Origin: Acorus gramineus
Taxonomy: Eukaryota; Streptophyta; Magnoliopsida; Acorales; Acoraceae
Assembly: GCA_030737835.1 (NCBI GenBank)
Contig: CM060848.1
Coordinates: forward strand, 20,685,309 to 20,749,308
DNA length: 64,000 nucleotides
Direction: 5' to 3'
Shown: positions 47,469 through 60,422 of the stretch, piece after piece
Layout of the letters: every line of letters starts with the position of its first letter
Position numbering within the stretch: the stretch's first letter is position 1
Position numbers and translations under genes: made by a program
The notes under the pieces: generated by a model
Told to the model about the DNA's origin: nothing
The model's database searches: none
Seen by the model: only the letters and a program-made list of their open reading frames with translations

Positions 47469-48298
47469 TAGGCCTGTCAACGGGTCGGGTCCAGACCCGG
47501 ACCCGACCCGACCCGGACCCGATTACACGTGTAATATACCCGACCCGATTTGGACCCGACCCGAGTTGGACCCGACCCGGTGGACCCGAACAAACAAACG
47601 GGTCGGGTCCGGGTCCACCCCGCCCCGACCCGTTGGACCCGTTGGACCCGACTGTTTTTTTTAATATATGTTCATATATTATAAGACCATTAGTATTAGT
47701 TGATACATAATTTTATTTCTTACTTAACTTATTTTTGTATTTACAAGTTCATAAATCATAATCATAACAAGCCTATAAATCGGTTTGTTTTGGACAATTA
47801 ATTTATTAGCATTTGAATTTGTATGATTAATTAGTTTGTTGCATGATTTATGTTTATTATTTAGGTTAATATGTTAGTGTTTATTGTTTTGAATGTTGTT
47901 TAGGTTAGTTATGTTTATTATTTAGGTTAATATGTTTTTTATGTTAGTGATTATTGTTTTGGATGTTGTTTAATAATTCATTTACTTCTTTTGAATTGTA
48001 TAAAATTATATTCAAACATAGTCTCATTAACAATAATGTTTTATTACAAAAAATTTCAAATAAAATGATAAGACAAACAAATACATGAGCTCTTCTCTCT
48101 TTTTTTTTTTTTTTTTTTACCCAACCATCCGGGTCGGGTCGGACCCGGACCCGACCCGGGTCCGACGGGTCCGGGTCCGGGTCCACATTTCTCCGGACCC
48201 GCCGGGTCCTGGGTTGGACCCGGACCCGCCGGGTCCTGTCACGGGTCGGGTCCGGGTCCACCCCGACCCGACCCGGACCCGACCCGTTGACAGGCCTA
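47469..48298. mobile_element. hAT-type MITE rich in GACCCG motifs, 8-base target duplication
   Basis: The ends TAGGCCTGTCAACGGGTCGG and CCGACCCGTTGACAGGCCTA are perfect inverted partners. GTTGCAGT flanks both sides (47461-47468 and 48299-48306). Both arms are built of GGACCCGACCCG repeats, and the middle is AT-rich without coding content. The TAGG-CTGTCAA terminus is common in plant hAT MITEs. Confidence 0.92.
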
Positions 48299-49322
48299 GT
48301 TGCAGTGGACGTCAAACTATGATGCTTCACGAGTGAAACTGACGTATAAGTTGGTGGGGGCCTGTACACTATCCTTTTCAGAAAGGCCTCTGTTGAACAG
48401 AAGGCCCACATTAGAAAAAGTAGTACTTTGTGGGCCCCAGTCTAGACTTGATCAGGTCTATTCTGTTTGTTTGTCATGAGGTGTGCTGTGTACAGTGTAC
48501 CCTGGCAAAAGAATAAAAACGAAGAAAAATTGTATATAATCCCCTAAGAAAAATGTAAATCACATCGTTTATTCAGTTTTTTTTTTTAATATCTATATAA
48601 CCCCTGTCTTTTATGTGTTTATTTTACATTGGCGCCTATCATCACCTTGTTAAATGTTATATATAGTTAACTTAACCCAACATGATAAAAAGAATGTTTT
48701 ACCCTCGTTTTCAGTCTAAACCCTATGCCCCCGTTTGTTCGAGAATAAAGTTTAGAATAAGTAAGAAATGATGAATATTTTATGAATATTATGTTTGATT
48801 AACTCTGGTTAAAAACATAGTATATCAAAAAATCTATAATGTGTTAAAAATGTGAAAAATCTTCTATAAATGACGATTTTATCACTCCAGATAGAGTTTT
48901 ATAATATATTCAGAGAGGATAAAATCGTCATTTTTATAGGATTTTTAAAATATCATGTTTTCAATCAGAGTTAACTAAACGAAATATGCACAAAATATTC
49001 ATCATCTATTAATAAAATTTTTATTCATATGGTTATTTGGATTTACTAGATGTTTTTAGAGGATTATATAGATTTTAAGAAAAATCGAAGGGTTTACATG
49101 GATATCAGTCGGATTTCAGGGGTTGTATGGATTTTTTCATTTATTTAATTAAAGACGATCTTAAACGCGGACAATTTAAAAATATTTTAAGTTTATTATA
49201 TGATGAAACATTTATATTTTATATATTGTTTTACGTGATGCATGCTTTAGCGGATTGAATGGCTCCTATAGGCCGAGATCACGGATGCATGTCACACTAG
49301 CTTTGTTGAAGTATATTTAAAG

Positions 49323-49803
49323 GGAACAATTGCATCTAGCCCCCTGTAAACTTCCTAAATCCATATAAACCCCTGTCTTTTATTGAAATTCATATGACCC
49401 CCTAAAAACACGTGTAAATCCAAAATAACCCCTGAGATAAATTTTTGATAACAAATTTGGATTATTCTACAAATTTTCTATTTGGTTAGTTCTAGTTGAA
49501 AGCATAATATATTAAAAAAAACCCACAATGTATTAAAAATGTAAAAAATCATTTGCAAATGACGATTTTACACATTCAAATAGAGTTTTATAATTTATCT
49601 GAAATAATAAAATCGTCATTTACAGAAATTTTTTCTCATTTTAAACAATTTGTTGGGGTTTTTGTTATACTGTGTTCTTAATTAGGGGGTTATTTAGATT
49701 TACATAGTATTTTTAAGAGGTTATATGAACTTTAAAAAAAATCAGGGGGTTATATTGATTTTAAACATATTACAGGGGGTTATTTGAATTTTTTTCATAT
49801 TTA
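49323..49803. mobile_element. Degenerate MITE with CCCCCTGTAA termini
   Basis: The left end AATTGCATCTAGCCCCCTGT and ATCCATATAAACCCCTGTC are mirrored by TTACAGGGGGTTATTTGAAT at the right. A related, more decayed copy covers about 48528-49145. The theme is the same as the MULE-type MITE at 19814, but no target duplication could be read. Confidence 0.4.
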
Positions 49804-52323
49804 AAAGTGTTTAAGTTTCACATCTTTTATCAAAGAAGCATTGATAAGAGGTCTTCGAACTTGACATTCAACGTACTTCACATGAAAAACACACTTTCAA
49901 AGCTACATTAAAGATGTAACAATCAATCAAACACCAAAACAAATTTTTATTTAGCAATATGAACTACATTAGTAATAGCATGAATCTGAACTTGAAACAT
50001 ATAAATTTTAACAACTATAATGTTTTCATAAAAATATTTAGCAATTACATAAAATAAAACAATATATAACTAATTACAAAATCACCAATGAAATTAAACT
50101 AATGACATACAACTTTACATAAATGTAATGAACAATTACAACAATATAATATCAAGTTACAGATATGTAAATGACCAATTATAAAAACTTTATAAACAAT
50201 TACATCATGTAATCAATGATTTACAATAATCATTCTCATAACAACAATACAACAAAAACTACAATATTACAGAATATATATCAATGTAACAACTGCAGCA
50301 TAACAACTACCAATGTAAGACCCAATTACAACAGAAGCTATTATTCACATAACAATTATAATAGAAACTACAAATGTAATGTCCAATGACATAAACCATG
50401 CACCATTTACAAAACAAAAATGTAATATCATCTATAGAATTAAATTAATGATATACAATTTTACATAAATGTAATACCAATTTATAGATAAGTAAATTGT
50501 CAATTACATAATATTTATAAACAATTTGCTTTATAAAGGCATATATAATAGACAAAAATCAAATCAAGCACAAAAAGTTAGGAGGACCAATGAAACCTCA
50601 AACAAAAATGGTTTTTTTTTCAAACATCACTAAATCATCAAAGAAAACTAACGTCTACATTTAAATAAATACAAACAAGATTTTTTTTTTTTTTTAAAAA
50701 AAAGGAACATACCCTTTGATATAAACCAGCATATTTCTTTTGATAATACCTAAAAAATGGAAAAAAAAAATAAAATTAAACGCAAAAAACTAATACGAGG
50801 ACCACTGTTACCTTAGACAAAAAAAAAAACGTTTAAGAAATTTCAAAGGTTTAAAAAATTCAAATATGAGGACCACTGATACCTGAGACCACTGATATCA
50901 CTGATCACCCAATCATCCAAGGTTTTAAAAAAATTTCAAGCCAACAAAATCCACATTTAAAAAAATCCAAAGAAATAAAAATAAGGAGCTTGAACCTTGA
51001 TCTTTGTTTCTGGGTTAGGGAGGGGTTTAAGGTCCTTCGTTTCTCTGTGTATCGCGGGTGTCTTCAAGGAGAAGGTCACGAGGTTCGCCGGGTAGAGAGA
51101 AGGGTCTGGGAGAGAGAAATCTTTTTTTTATATTGTTTTAGGGTTTTTGTGGGGGAGATGATTCAATTTGAGATAGAGCAGAAATGGAGGGAAGAGTGGT
51201 TTGTGTTTGATGGTTTTTAAGGGGAGATTAATCAATTTGGGGGGATGTGGAAAAAAATTGGAGGGAATGATAGTTTAGATTTACTAGTTTTTGGAAAGAG
51301 ATGAATCAATTTAGGGGAGATGGGGAAAAGAAATGGAGGAAGAGTAGTTTAAGTAATAAAGTATGAGATGGTATTGGTGAGGGGTAGAAGAAAAAAAAAA
51401 AAGAACAACACTGTAGGGGTAAAAAAAAAATTAAGTAGCGTTCATGGGCATAGAAAAAATAAGGTAGTTGGTTCGGGGGTATTTAGATAATTCACCCAGA
51501 TTCAAAACATGGATGACTCAATCATTACAGATGCAGTATTCAAAAAGTGGCGTGGCGTTACAGAAGCCACGTTTAATTCAAATACAATGGGTTTTTATGT
51601 CTCTGCATCCTTGTATTTTTTTTTATTAAAAAATTAGTACCTCTGACCGTTTCAACTACTTATTAAGCTCCTCTAAATTTCGTTTATTTTAATTTGAAGC
51701 AATTTCGATTATATTCAAAATAATTCAGCTGATCACTCTTCAGATTGAATCAAAATAAGATAATTGTAGGATTCTGGCCTTTCCATTTATCAGAGGCATT
51801 TTGGTCACAGCGAAGAGATTTTTTTTCTTGACAGAAAATATAAATCACAGGTTTATAAGTAAAATATTCTTAGAGACTTGAAAACAATAAAAAAAAAGAT
51901 TATGTACCAAAAACACGGTTTGTTGGTGGTTGTTTGTGGACGAGATTTTTCTATGTTTTGGCTTATTATCATTATTATCAACAATGGAACAAAAAATTAT
52001 GGAAAATAATTCTTAAATAGAGTATTTAAAAATTAGAGTTTTTAATATTATTTTATCCACGTGGTTGTTTTAGTGATTATGTACATATGAAATTTTTTCA
52101 AACTATTTAGATACATAATAAGATTTGTTTTGGGATATATAGTTCTACCATCATAAATAAGGTATAACAATAAATAAGCGATTTTGTGCTTGCTTGTTTT
52201 TTAAATTATTCTTGTTAGGAAACGTAATAATAAAATTTTTGTTGTTTGAACAAAATTTGAAAAATGTGTAGATAAAGATTTATAAAATGTAAAAAAAATG
52301 ATGATAATTGATTTGACAAATAA

Positions 52324-52520
52324 TTTATAAGAGTTGATGACAGTTAATTTGATCGTGTGAGTGGAATAACCTGGGATAACTTATTCTAAAGGTTGGTTGT
52401 ACTCCATATACCAATTTATTTTTACATACGTTATCCTAGAGTATTTATTGCATCTAAACATCAAAAATTATTTATTCAGCTTTATTCCGGGTTATTCCAT
52501 GGCCTATTCCATATTCAAAA
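52324..52520 (+). repeat. Dispersed repeat, copy 1
   Basis: TTTATAAGAGTTGATGACAG, GGAATAACCTGGGATAACTT and CTCCATATACCAATTTAT match 59579-59815 in order (there ATAACCTAGAATAACTTAAT and ATCCATATACCATTTTAT). The class is not known. Confidence 0.6.
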
Positions 52521-53270
52521 CGGGGCTTATCATTGTTTGTGTAGCATCATCTATCCAAAGTCAACAAAAAAAATTTCATCATTATAAATCATGATAATTA
52601 CATCTTGTAAGAATAAATCTAATAACCATTTTAGAAAAAAAATCTTATTTTACACCAGATTTTATCTATGGTAAAATACATGTTTATGTAATTTTTTAAA
52701 AAGAAAATATAACCTAACGCTCATTCTCATGCTTCTCAAAAAAAACTTTCACACTTGTCCCATCCCTCAATTTTTCATATTTTTGTTTATAAGATATACA
52801 TTTTTATAAAATAAAAAATAAAAATAAAATATATATTATATAATAATATCAATTTATAAGTATATAAATTTATTTTAATGAGATGAGACTGTAAAATATG
52901 TAACCATCAATCTTCCTTCCTAGAAACCTCGAGTTGTATGAGACGGACGACAAAAAAGTATGTTTCAAAACAGCCCAGCTCATCCAGCCTCGCAAAACCT
53001 TCCCCAAATCCCTTCCTCTCTAGTCAAACCATATCCTCCATTTGAATACGACCCAAAGCCATACACGTTTTCTCTTTATTTTATATCCCTTCTCGATCAA
53101 AAGAAAAGCAACCCAATCAATCCAATAAGACACCCACTTCTTCAAAAACCCTTCCAACACTCAAAGCACCACAACAACAAAAAATCCCTTCTTTTCTCTT
53201 CCTCTTTTGCCTTTTTCCTTCCAAGCAATCCAAACCCAACGAAGCTTGAAGAACTCTTCAGGAGTTGAAG

Positions 53271-54878
53271 ATGGTGAAGCACCATTTGATTCACCAGCAA
53301 CCAAAAAACGGAGAGGAAGCAAAACCCTTCTCAAACGCCCCCTCTTTAGAGACCCAACAATCCATCAAGCCCCACCACCATGACCACCACCTCCTCTTCA
53401 TGGACCACTACTGCCCCAACATCAGGAAATCCAAGCCCAAGCTCTTCCGCCTCTTCTTCCTCTTCGTCGCCCTCTGCGTCTCCCTCTCCTTCGCCCCCCG
53501 CATCCTCGGCTTCTTCTGTAAGTAGTTCCCTTCTCTCTGTTGCACTTGGGTATCCCAAACAAAGCTCAAAAACTGATCTTTTTATGGTGCAGACTCAATC
53601 GGAGCCGACGATTTCGACATCGAGGGGCTCTTCGGCGCCAATCGGTCGCCGACCCAATGTTCATCGGCGGCCAACAACACCATCTGCTGCGACCGGACCG
53701 GCTTCCGCTCCGACGTCTGTTACATGCGAGGCGATGTGAGGACCGACTCCGCTTCAGCTTCGATAGTCCTCCATGACCCTTCAATGGGGAACCGCAGCAC
53801 CCAATCCGAGCTTATCAGGCCTTACACGCGCAAGTGGGAGACGAGCGTGATGAGCACCATTGACGAGCTGAAGCTCGTCTCGTCGGGGGACAACAATCGG
53901 AGCCGTCGATGCGATGTGGTCCACGAAGTCCCCGCCGTTGTCTTCTCCACGGGCGGGTACACCGGGAACGTCTACCACGAATTCAACGACGGGATTGTCC
54001 CTCTCTTCATCACTTCGAGACAATTCAACAAGAAGGTCGTGTTCGTGATCGTCGAGTACCACAGTTGGTGGGTCACCAAGTACGGCGACGTCGTCTCGCG
54101 CCTCTCGGACTACCCACTGATCGATTTCAGCGGCTACAACCGGACGCATTGCTTCCCGGAGGCGATCGTCGGGCTTCAAATCCACGACGAGCTCTCCGTG
54201 GACCCGAAACGGATGCGTGACAATCGCACAAGCATTCTCGACTTTCGCGCGCTCCTCGACGAGGCATACAAACCCAGAGTGCAATCACTGGTTCAGGAAG
54301 AGCAGACCCAAACCCAATCTCCGGCGCCTCTGCTTCTCACGAAACCAAAGCTGACGATCATTTCGCGGAACGGGTCGCGGGCGATCACGAATGAGAGAGA
54401 ATTGGCGGCATTGGGTGAGAGAATAGGATTCAAAGTTGTGATTTTGAGGCCCGAGAGGACAACAGAGCTCGCGAAGATATACAGGGCATTGAATTCGAGC
54501 AACGCTATGATCGGAGTCCATGGGGCGGCGATGACACACTTCTTGTTTATGAGGCCGGGGACGGTTTTCATACAGGTTGTGCCACTCGGGACGGATTGGG
54601 CGGCTTCGAATTACTATGGGGATCCCGCGGTGAAGATGGGTCTACGGTATATGGCGTATAAAATACAGCCCAAGGAGAGTTCTTTGTACGGGGAGTACGC
54701 GAAGGATGATCCGGTTCTTCGCAACCCGGAGAGTGTCAATGCGAAGGGGTGGGAGATGACGAAGAGAGTGTATTTGGATGGGCAGAATGTGAATTTGGAT
54801 CTGAAGAGGTTTGGGAAGAGACTGGTTCGAGCTTATGAGTACTTGATGGTTTTGAAGCAGAGGAGGCTGGTTGACTGA
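53271..54878 (+). CDS. Glycosyltransferase family 61 (xylan xylosyl/arabinosyltransferase-like)
   Basis: A Golgi type II membrane enzyme that, by family, adds xylose or arabinose side groups to xylan or related glycans. Two exons (53271-53517 and 53593-54878) give 510 residues. The ATG at 53271 is the first Met of the frame. The cytosolic leader is His-rich, and a signal anchor lies at about residues 58-76 (LFRLFFLFVALCVSLSFA). The catalytic region has the GT61 signatures FSTGGYTGNVYHEFNDG, HCFPEAIVGL, LTIISRNGSRAI, and GVHGAAMTHFLFMRPGTVF followed by IQVVPLG. Its length fits plant GT61 proteins. The acceptor and sugar donor cannot be told from sequence; xylan is the usual role. A 140-base tandem duplication follows the stop in the 3' UTR. 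Confidence 0.93.
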
Positions 54879-54890
54879 GGTACTTTGTGA

Positions 54891-55170
54891 ATATGATGAA
54901 TTTTGAAGTGTTGGTTCTTGATGTTGTTTGATATGTTGACACTGTTAATCTTAATCTCATGTACACATTCATTCTTTTGTTCAGATGAGGTGTTTTTTTT
55001 TTTTTTTTTGTTACATTGTTTTGTTGATTATGTTAGTGAATTTTCAAGTGTTGGTCCTTGATGTTCTCTGATATGGTGACACTGTTAATCTTAATATAAT
55101 GTACACATTCATTCTTTTGCTTAGATGGGGTGCTTTTTTTGTTACCTTTTTTTGTTGATTATGCTTATGA
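54891..55170. repeat. 140-base tandem duplication in the GT61 3' UTR
   Basis: TGACACTGTTAATCTTAAT and GTACACATTCATTCTTTTG occur in two adjacent copies, offset 140 bases, with a T run of different length. It begins just past the stop codon. Confidence 0.85.
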
Positions 55171-56290
55171 TTTTATTGGTTTTGATCTTGTTTTCGCTGT
55201 TTGAGGATCCTATTGTTTCTCTTAATGAGGGGTAACATGCAATGCTAGATCTTGTTCTATTTTTCTTGTAATAATTCTTTTGTTTGTGATTGAATTTTAT
55301 GAGGCATGTGAGTGTGTCTGGAGATTGGTGGAAGAAATGGATTAACATATTCATAGAAGTGTGAAAATGCATCTATCTTAGAACAATTATGTGAATAAGA
55401 ATCAGATTTGGTGGGATTAGAAGTTTTTATAACTACATTTTTTTAAAGTGATTAGTCCAATGGTCAACACCTGTGAGCCTCATCCACCTCCATGATTGCT
55501 AAAACAATGGAACATATGATTGATCTGGGAAATTATTTACTATAACACGTTGACAAAACTTATGTATTTTAACTCTGATATTCAGTATTTACAGACTTGA
55601 CCTGTTCTTCATGGAAATACTTTTTTGAAGCTCTAAATAAGGCCTTGCAGTTCTCTCCACCATTTGATCACATTGGTAACTTCATTGTATTATCTCCTTA
55701 CTTCTAATTTGAAGGCAGCCTCATTGAAACAATTCATCTTTTGCTTTTGTTGATTTTGAGGGGAATGGGGGGTCTTGGTGTATGACTTACAAGTGCAAGA
55801 ACCATGCATTTCTATGCGGATTGGGTCGGGCCAGAGCTCAACACAGACACAACCTAATCCGAGCCTCAGACCCAGAACGATCAACTCGAATCCAATCCAT
55901 CCAATTTCATTTGGATTCAGATTTTTATTTGGGTTGGATTCATCCATGGTTTTCAAAAAGTGTTATTCTAAACTATTTGAACTTAAAAAAACACCTCGAT
56001 GAAGGATATAATAAAAATGAAAATGTGAATAAATGAAATACATATCGGAATTTATAAATTAAAATCTAAACTGGACTTTAAAATTTACCACTTTATATAT
56101 TGGGTTCAGGTTGAGCCCATGTAACCAGACCCCTCAACCCAAATTGGTTCAAGGTTACTTGGGTTCAGATTTTGGCCCAACCTAACCCGCCCAAAATATT
56201 GGTTCAGTGTGGTTCAATCCACCCACGTTGCACTCCCTATCTCTACTGAGTTGGCTCTTTCCACACTATTTAAAAACCAGTCATTTTGAC

Positions 56291-56789
56291 TAGGGCTGCA
56301 ACTTGGGTCGGGTTCAACCAGAATCCGACGGGTTGAACCCGATTTTTACATGGGTTGGGTTGATCAAATCGGGTTCAGGTTGACCAATTCAGATTGACTC
56401 ACAAATCGGGTTAAGTTCGGGTTGGCCTCACTCACAACCCGACCTAATCCGAACCCGTAAACTAATAGTTAAAAAAATATTATGGCCGTTCATTCTGTAG
56501 CTTTTAATATTGGTAGTCAAAATTTTAGGTAAACCTAGCTAATCTTATAAGTTAAGTCGGGTTGATTTATTTAATTTGCACATCATGTTAGAAATTCGGG
56601 TTGGGTCAAGTTGGTCCAATTCGGGTTGAAAATCGGGTTGGGGTTGGGTTAGTCCAATTCGGATTGAGTCGGGTTGAGTTCGGGTTGGTCCAATTCGGGT
56701 TAGGTCGGATTAGAGTTGAGTAGTTTAGAATTCAGGTTGGGTTTGGGTTAGGGTCAACCTGAACTCAATCCGTCCAAGTTGCAACCCTA
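56291..56789. mobile_element. hAT-type MITE, 8-base target duplication
   Basis: The ends TAGGGCTGCAACTTGG and CCAAGTTGCAACCCTA are near-perfect inverted partners. ATTTTGAC flanks both sides (56283-56290 and 56790-56797). The body is rich in TCGGGTTGG repeats. It is related in style, but not the same family, as 47469-48298. Confidence 0.9.
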
Positions 56790-56857
56790 ATTTTGACCAC
56801 AGGTCCATGTTCAAGCTCCTCACCCTAATTTTGACCATAGGTCCATGTTCAAGCTCT
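56782..56857. repeat. 38-base tandem duplication taking in the MITE end
   Basis: ACCCTAATTTTGACCACAGG, followed by TCCATGTTCAAGCTC, recurs directly after as ACCCTAATTTTGACCATAGG with the same continuation. The first ACCCTA is the terminus of the MITE, so the duplication came after the insertion. Confidence 0.8.
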
Positions 56858-57528
56858 TCAGAGTCATACGTGCTAACCTAATTAAGATAATCACTTCTGG
56901 AAAATTACTTTCAACCAGCTTTTTTTTTTATTGTAAGGCTGTTTCACTGGCTTTTAAAACATAAAAAAATAAAAATCTGAAACCAAGAAGTATAGAAATA
57001 CCAGTCTACTACTGATTCCAATTATCTAAAAACTAATTTTACAAAAGTAAAATGTGTTTGTTAATTGGTTCCAAACTTGACCTCACTCTATTTCCAAGCT
57101 GAATACCAAGAACTGAAACTCATCAATAAATTTTTTACTTGATTTTGAACTATGAAGTCGTTGACAACAACTTGCTATACAACATGAATACAAACTTCTG
57201 CTCAATTATAGACTTGGTATTGCTTATAAGAGACTGAACCCATGATCCCCATGTTATGGATCAAATATAGATCTTGAATGATGAAAGCAACCAGAACCAA
57301 CCATTCTTCTCCCACCTACCTAATTCAGCTTCTTCTGGACCACAAAGGCTTCTGCCCAAAGGAAACGTCATTGGTGGTTATGAGTCACTGAATTGGCCAC
57401 ATTGTTGTGATCTGTTAAACCCACTTTCTTATAAGTGATGATGAAATGTAACTGATTGACAATCTGGTTATCACAGTCTGAACTTGCTTTGCTAAAATTT
57501 GTGGCTCTCAATTATATTGTCATTGAGG

Positions 57529-57871
57529 TCCCGTTTGATTGCGTGTTTGGATGCGCTTTTACTTTTTAAAAAACTGAAAAGCTAAAATCGTGCAGCCAAA
57601 CGATACAGCTTTTTTCAGAATCAGAAGCTGGATTTTTTTTAATTTTTCCTTCAAAATCTGTGTTTTGAAAAGCTCAAAAACAACATTTTTTTATCGGAAT
57701 CGATTTTTTGAATTGAAAAACAGCTTTTTCTCCCAAACATTAAACTCCTTTCAAATATTGATTCCTGAATTAAAAAAAAAACATCCTAAAAAAGTCAAGG
57801 TCTAAAATCATCTTAAAAAATAGCTTTATTCTAAAAGCTATTTTTCAATCTATGTTTCCAAACAGACCCTA
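57529..57871. mobile_element. Probable MITE (GGTC..GTTTG type)
   Basis: The left GGTCCCGTTTGATTGCGTGT and the right TTTCCAAACAGACCCTAA are inverted partners, and AAAAGCTATTTTTCA-type blocks mirror inside. Ends and target duplication are uncertain. Confidence 0.45.
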
Positions 57872-58692
57872 AGAGTTAATGGTGCTGCACCATTGCAGTT
57901 CAACCTCATCCGGATAAGGAATATCCCAAGAATAATGGAAAATAGATTTTTTTTAAAAAATCATTCTGCGAGAATAAAATTTGATAGCTGTGTCACCTTT
58001 TTTTTTCTTTTAAGTCAGTTCCTCTTTCAAGGGATGTGTTTTTCACCTCTTTTTTGTAACTTCGGTACCTTTTTATTGAATTAGTGGTCATATTATATAT
58101 AATTGACCAACGGAGATATGTATTTTTCTATGCCAATATAAACTATCACAAAACAAAAACACAAAAATATATGCAATTAACTAATTCAATTATATATTTT
58201 TAGATAAGCGCGCGCGTGCACACACACATGTGTGCTCTGCAAAAGATATTGCACGGAATGATTAAATATAACATTTTTCTTAGAATAATGTTAACTGCAC
58301 TCGTATATGTACTTCTCACATTTTAATTATTTTAATGTATATTTCAAACATAAGTTTACGAAGAAAAAAAAATCATAAAATATACACTAAAAATCTTATA
58401 TACTCCTTTACCAAAAAACCAAATACACCGTGATTTCATTTCAACCAACCTATTCAGCAAACTCTATTACAAAAATCTTACAATGAAAGCCCTTTATGAG
58501 GCACACAAACCTCTCTCTAACAATATTGGTATCACACAAACATGTTTTTACAAGGAAGAACATATGGCACAAACAAATGTTCAACTAAAATGTAAAGCAA
58601 GTTAATCTTACCAGAGAATATGCCCATGCTATCCTGTGTGTTGTCCTTCAAATCTCTTCATGTACAATTCCTGTGCAATGTGATTTTGTTTA

Positions 58693-60422
58693 TCAATACC
58701 GTCGAAACAAGTACCTTATGCAAACAAAGCAAGATGTCTTGAACAATGTATTATACTTCCTCCACCCCGAGAAATACTTCCCGATCACAACTTTATAACT
58801 AGGCCTCGTCTGCACAGTCTTATAGTATTCTGCGATTCTAGGCCTGCCAGCGATATATTCATCTTCCAAGTTCAAAAGAGATAGCCTTGACAATATAGGG
58901 ATGAACATCACGTCGACCAGAGTGAACTCTTCCCCAGCCAAATAGGTCGTCACACTCAGCTGTGTCTCCACCTCATCAAGAAGTCCCAATAGTTTCTCCT
59001 CACTCAGTCTTATGATTTCCTGGTCCTTCAACTTCTCTTCTGTTTCATAGGCGACCCGGAGCTTTGCGTGATACACGCTAGCAAGGTCTGGGGACTCGGC
59101 CATCCGGGAAATCACCACCCGTCTCACGAATTTCGAAACGAAGAGGCGGTACCTCTCGGGGATGTGGGAAAGGGTGAACATCTTGGGGTTCCAACTCTCT
59201 ATTTTATCCATCCATTTAGTGACATTGTCGGTGTTGGCTGCAATGGCCTCACCAGAAGACACAATTGAGACTCTCTCTATATACCTGCAAAATTAGTGCA
59301 CATAACTTATAAATTTTTTTTTACTTGAAAAACATCCATTCCAAAAATAAGAAGATAGTTAAATTTCTAGAACCCATCTCCCATGATGATCAAAATATTA
59401 AACATGAGAAAATGTTTGATTGTCTGGTAATTCAGTGCCCATAAGTAAATTACAACAATGGTGTCCAGATTATTAACAGGTATGAATTCAGAATTACATT
59501 CATATCTCACTCAATAAAAATTAGAGCACTTATGCAAGAAAGTTGGAATTATTGTGGCTCCCCCCCAACCCCCCCAGTTGATTTATAAGAAGTGATAACA
59601 GTTAATTTGACAGTAGGCATACATAATTTTTTTGTTTGAATAACCTAGAATAACTTAATTCCAAAGGTTGGCTGGAATCCATATACCATTTTATATCAGT
59701 TAATTCTGGCATACAAACAGATTCTCATTTATTTCAGTTATCCAAACAGCCTTAAACCCCCTATTCCATCTTATCCTTGGTTATTCCCCCCTTAATCCCT
59801 AACCAAACATGCCATAGAGCGGATTAGAGAATAAATCATATATAGAAATTCCACAAACCACAGATTAAACCTTACATCAAGAAATTAAAGTTATCTACAT
59901 TAAAATGTAGTTCTGTCTTAGAACATGTAGTCCACCATACAAGACCACATCCGACTTCCATGTTCGACAAAGTATAATTTTAAGGCATATAGTTTTCGGT
60001 CTCCTTTTTACTGGGGAAAAAAAAATGCTCCTCCTTTTATCTCATCTGGAATTCTAGATAGGCATAAGACAGATGCAAATGCAATTGAAAACAAGTATAA
60101 CATCAAACAATGTTGTGCAAAGACCAAACAAGCCCCACAAGTCTTTAAGGAGAATGTTTAGGGAAACAAATTTTGAAATATTAAAACTATTCTTGTGAAT
60201 AAACAAATCTTACCTGATTATTTCAAGGGTTTCAAATATTGTATGAGAACCATTCTGGAAGACAGGCAGTTTTCCAGATGGATTCATCCGGAAGAATTTC
60301 GAGTCCATGTTCTTGCCTGTTAGAGGATTGACATGGTATGATGTATAGTCAATGCCTTTTTCTTCCAATGCGAGCCGCACTTTCTGGCTGTCCAAAGAGT
60401 ATGGATGGTGGTATAACTGCAT
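58693..60422 (-). CDS. TCHQD: TCHQD-class glutathione S-transferase
   Basis: A soluble GST of the plant class named after tetrachlorohydroquinone dehalogenase. Its natural substrate is unsettled. Two coding exons (60214-60422 and 59284-58693) join in frame to 266 residues, the usual length of the class. The start is the ATG at 60422 (MQLYHHPYSLDSQ), which matches the class N terminus. The thioredoxin-like domain holds HPYSLDSQKVRLALEEKG, with Ser as the likely glutathione-activating residue, and NPSGKLPVFQNGSH with the cis-Pro. The helical C domain has AESPDLASVYHAKLR, EVETQLSVTTYLAGEEFTL, DVMFIPILSRLSLL and RPSYKVVIGKYFSGWRKY. A basic, hydrophobic C-terminal tail (TSCFVCIRYLFRRY) is typical of TCHQD proteins and may allow membrane contact. 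A 5' UTR intron of about 2.2 kb leads to a non-coding first exon near 62618-62700. The 929-base coding intron contains a dispersed repeat. Confidence 0.94.
59579..59815 (+). repeat. Dispersed repeat, copy 2, in GST intron
   Basis: This is the partner of 52324-52520. GATAACAGTTAATTTGACAG, CCAAAGGTTGGCTGGAATCC and ATTCCATCTTATCCTTGG are characteristic. Confidence 0.6.

Larger units (their letters stand above)
48307..53270. other. Gene-free stretch before the GT61 gene
   Basis: About 5 kb, AT-rich. Two adjacent degenerate repeats (48528-49145 and 49323-49803) share inverted ACCCCCTGTA / CAGGGGGTTAT ends. The sequence at 50097-50220 is partly repeated at 50443-50535. A dispersed repeat lies at 52324-52520. 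The 50990-51220 open frame has no known product. The last 300 bases are the likely promoter and CT-rich 5' UTR of the GT61 gene. Confidence 0.45.
55171..58692. other. Gene-free stretch between GT61 and GST genes
   Basis: Holds the hAT MITE at 56291-56789 and a 38-base tandem duplication beside it. A probable MITE lies at about 57529-57871 (GGTCCCGTTTGATTGCG ... CCAAACAGACCCTA). A short CG/CA dinucleotide run sits at 58207-58232. No gene was recognised; the last 100 bases are the GST 3' UTR. Confidence 0.5.

Noticed and set aside
47431..48411. Pro/Asp/Arg-rich open frames (PDPDPTRP-type)
   Set aside because: They translate the GACCCG arrays of the MITE arms.
50990..51220. Open frame in a GC-richer patch
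   Set aside because: No recognisable domain, no splice partners, surrounded by repeat-like AT-rich DNA.
53380..53739. Ser/Pro-rich frame overlapping GT61 exons
   Set aside because: It runs through the intron in another frame; the GT61 frame explains the region.
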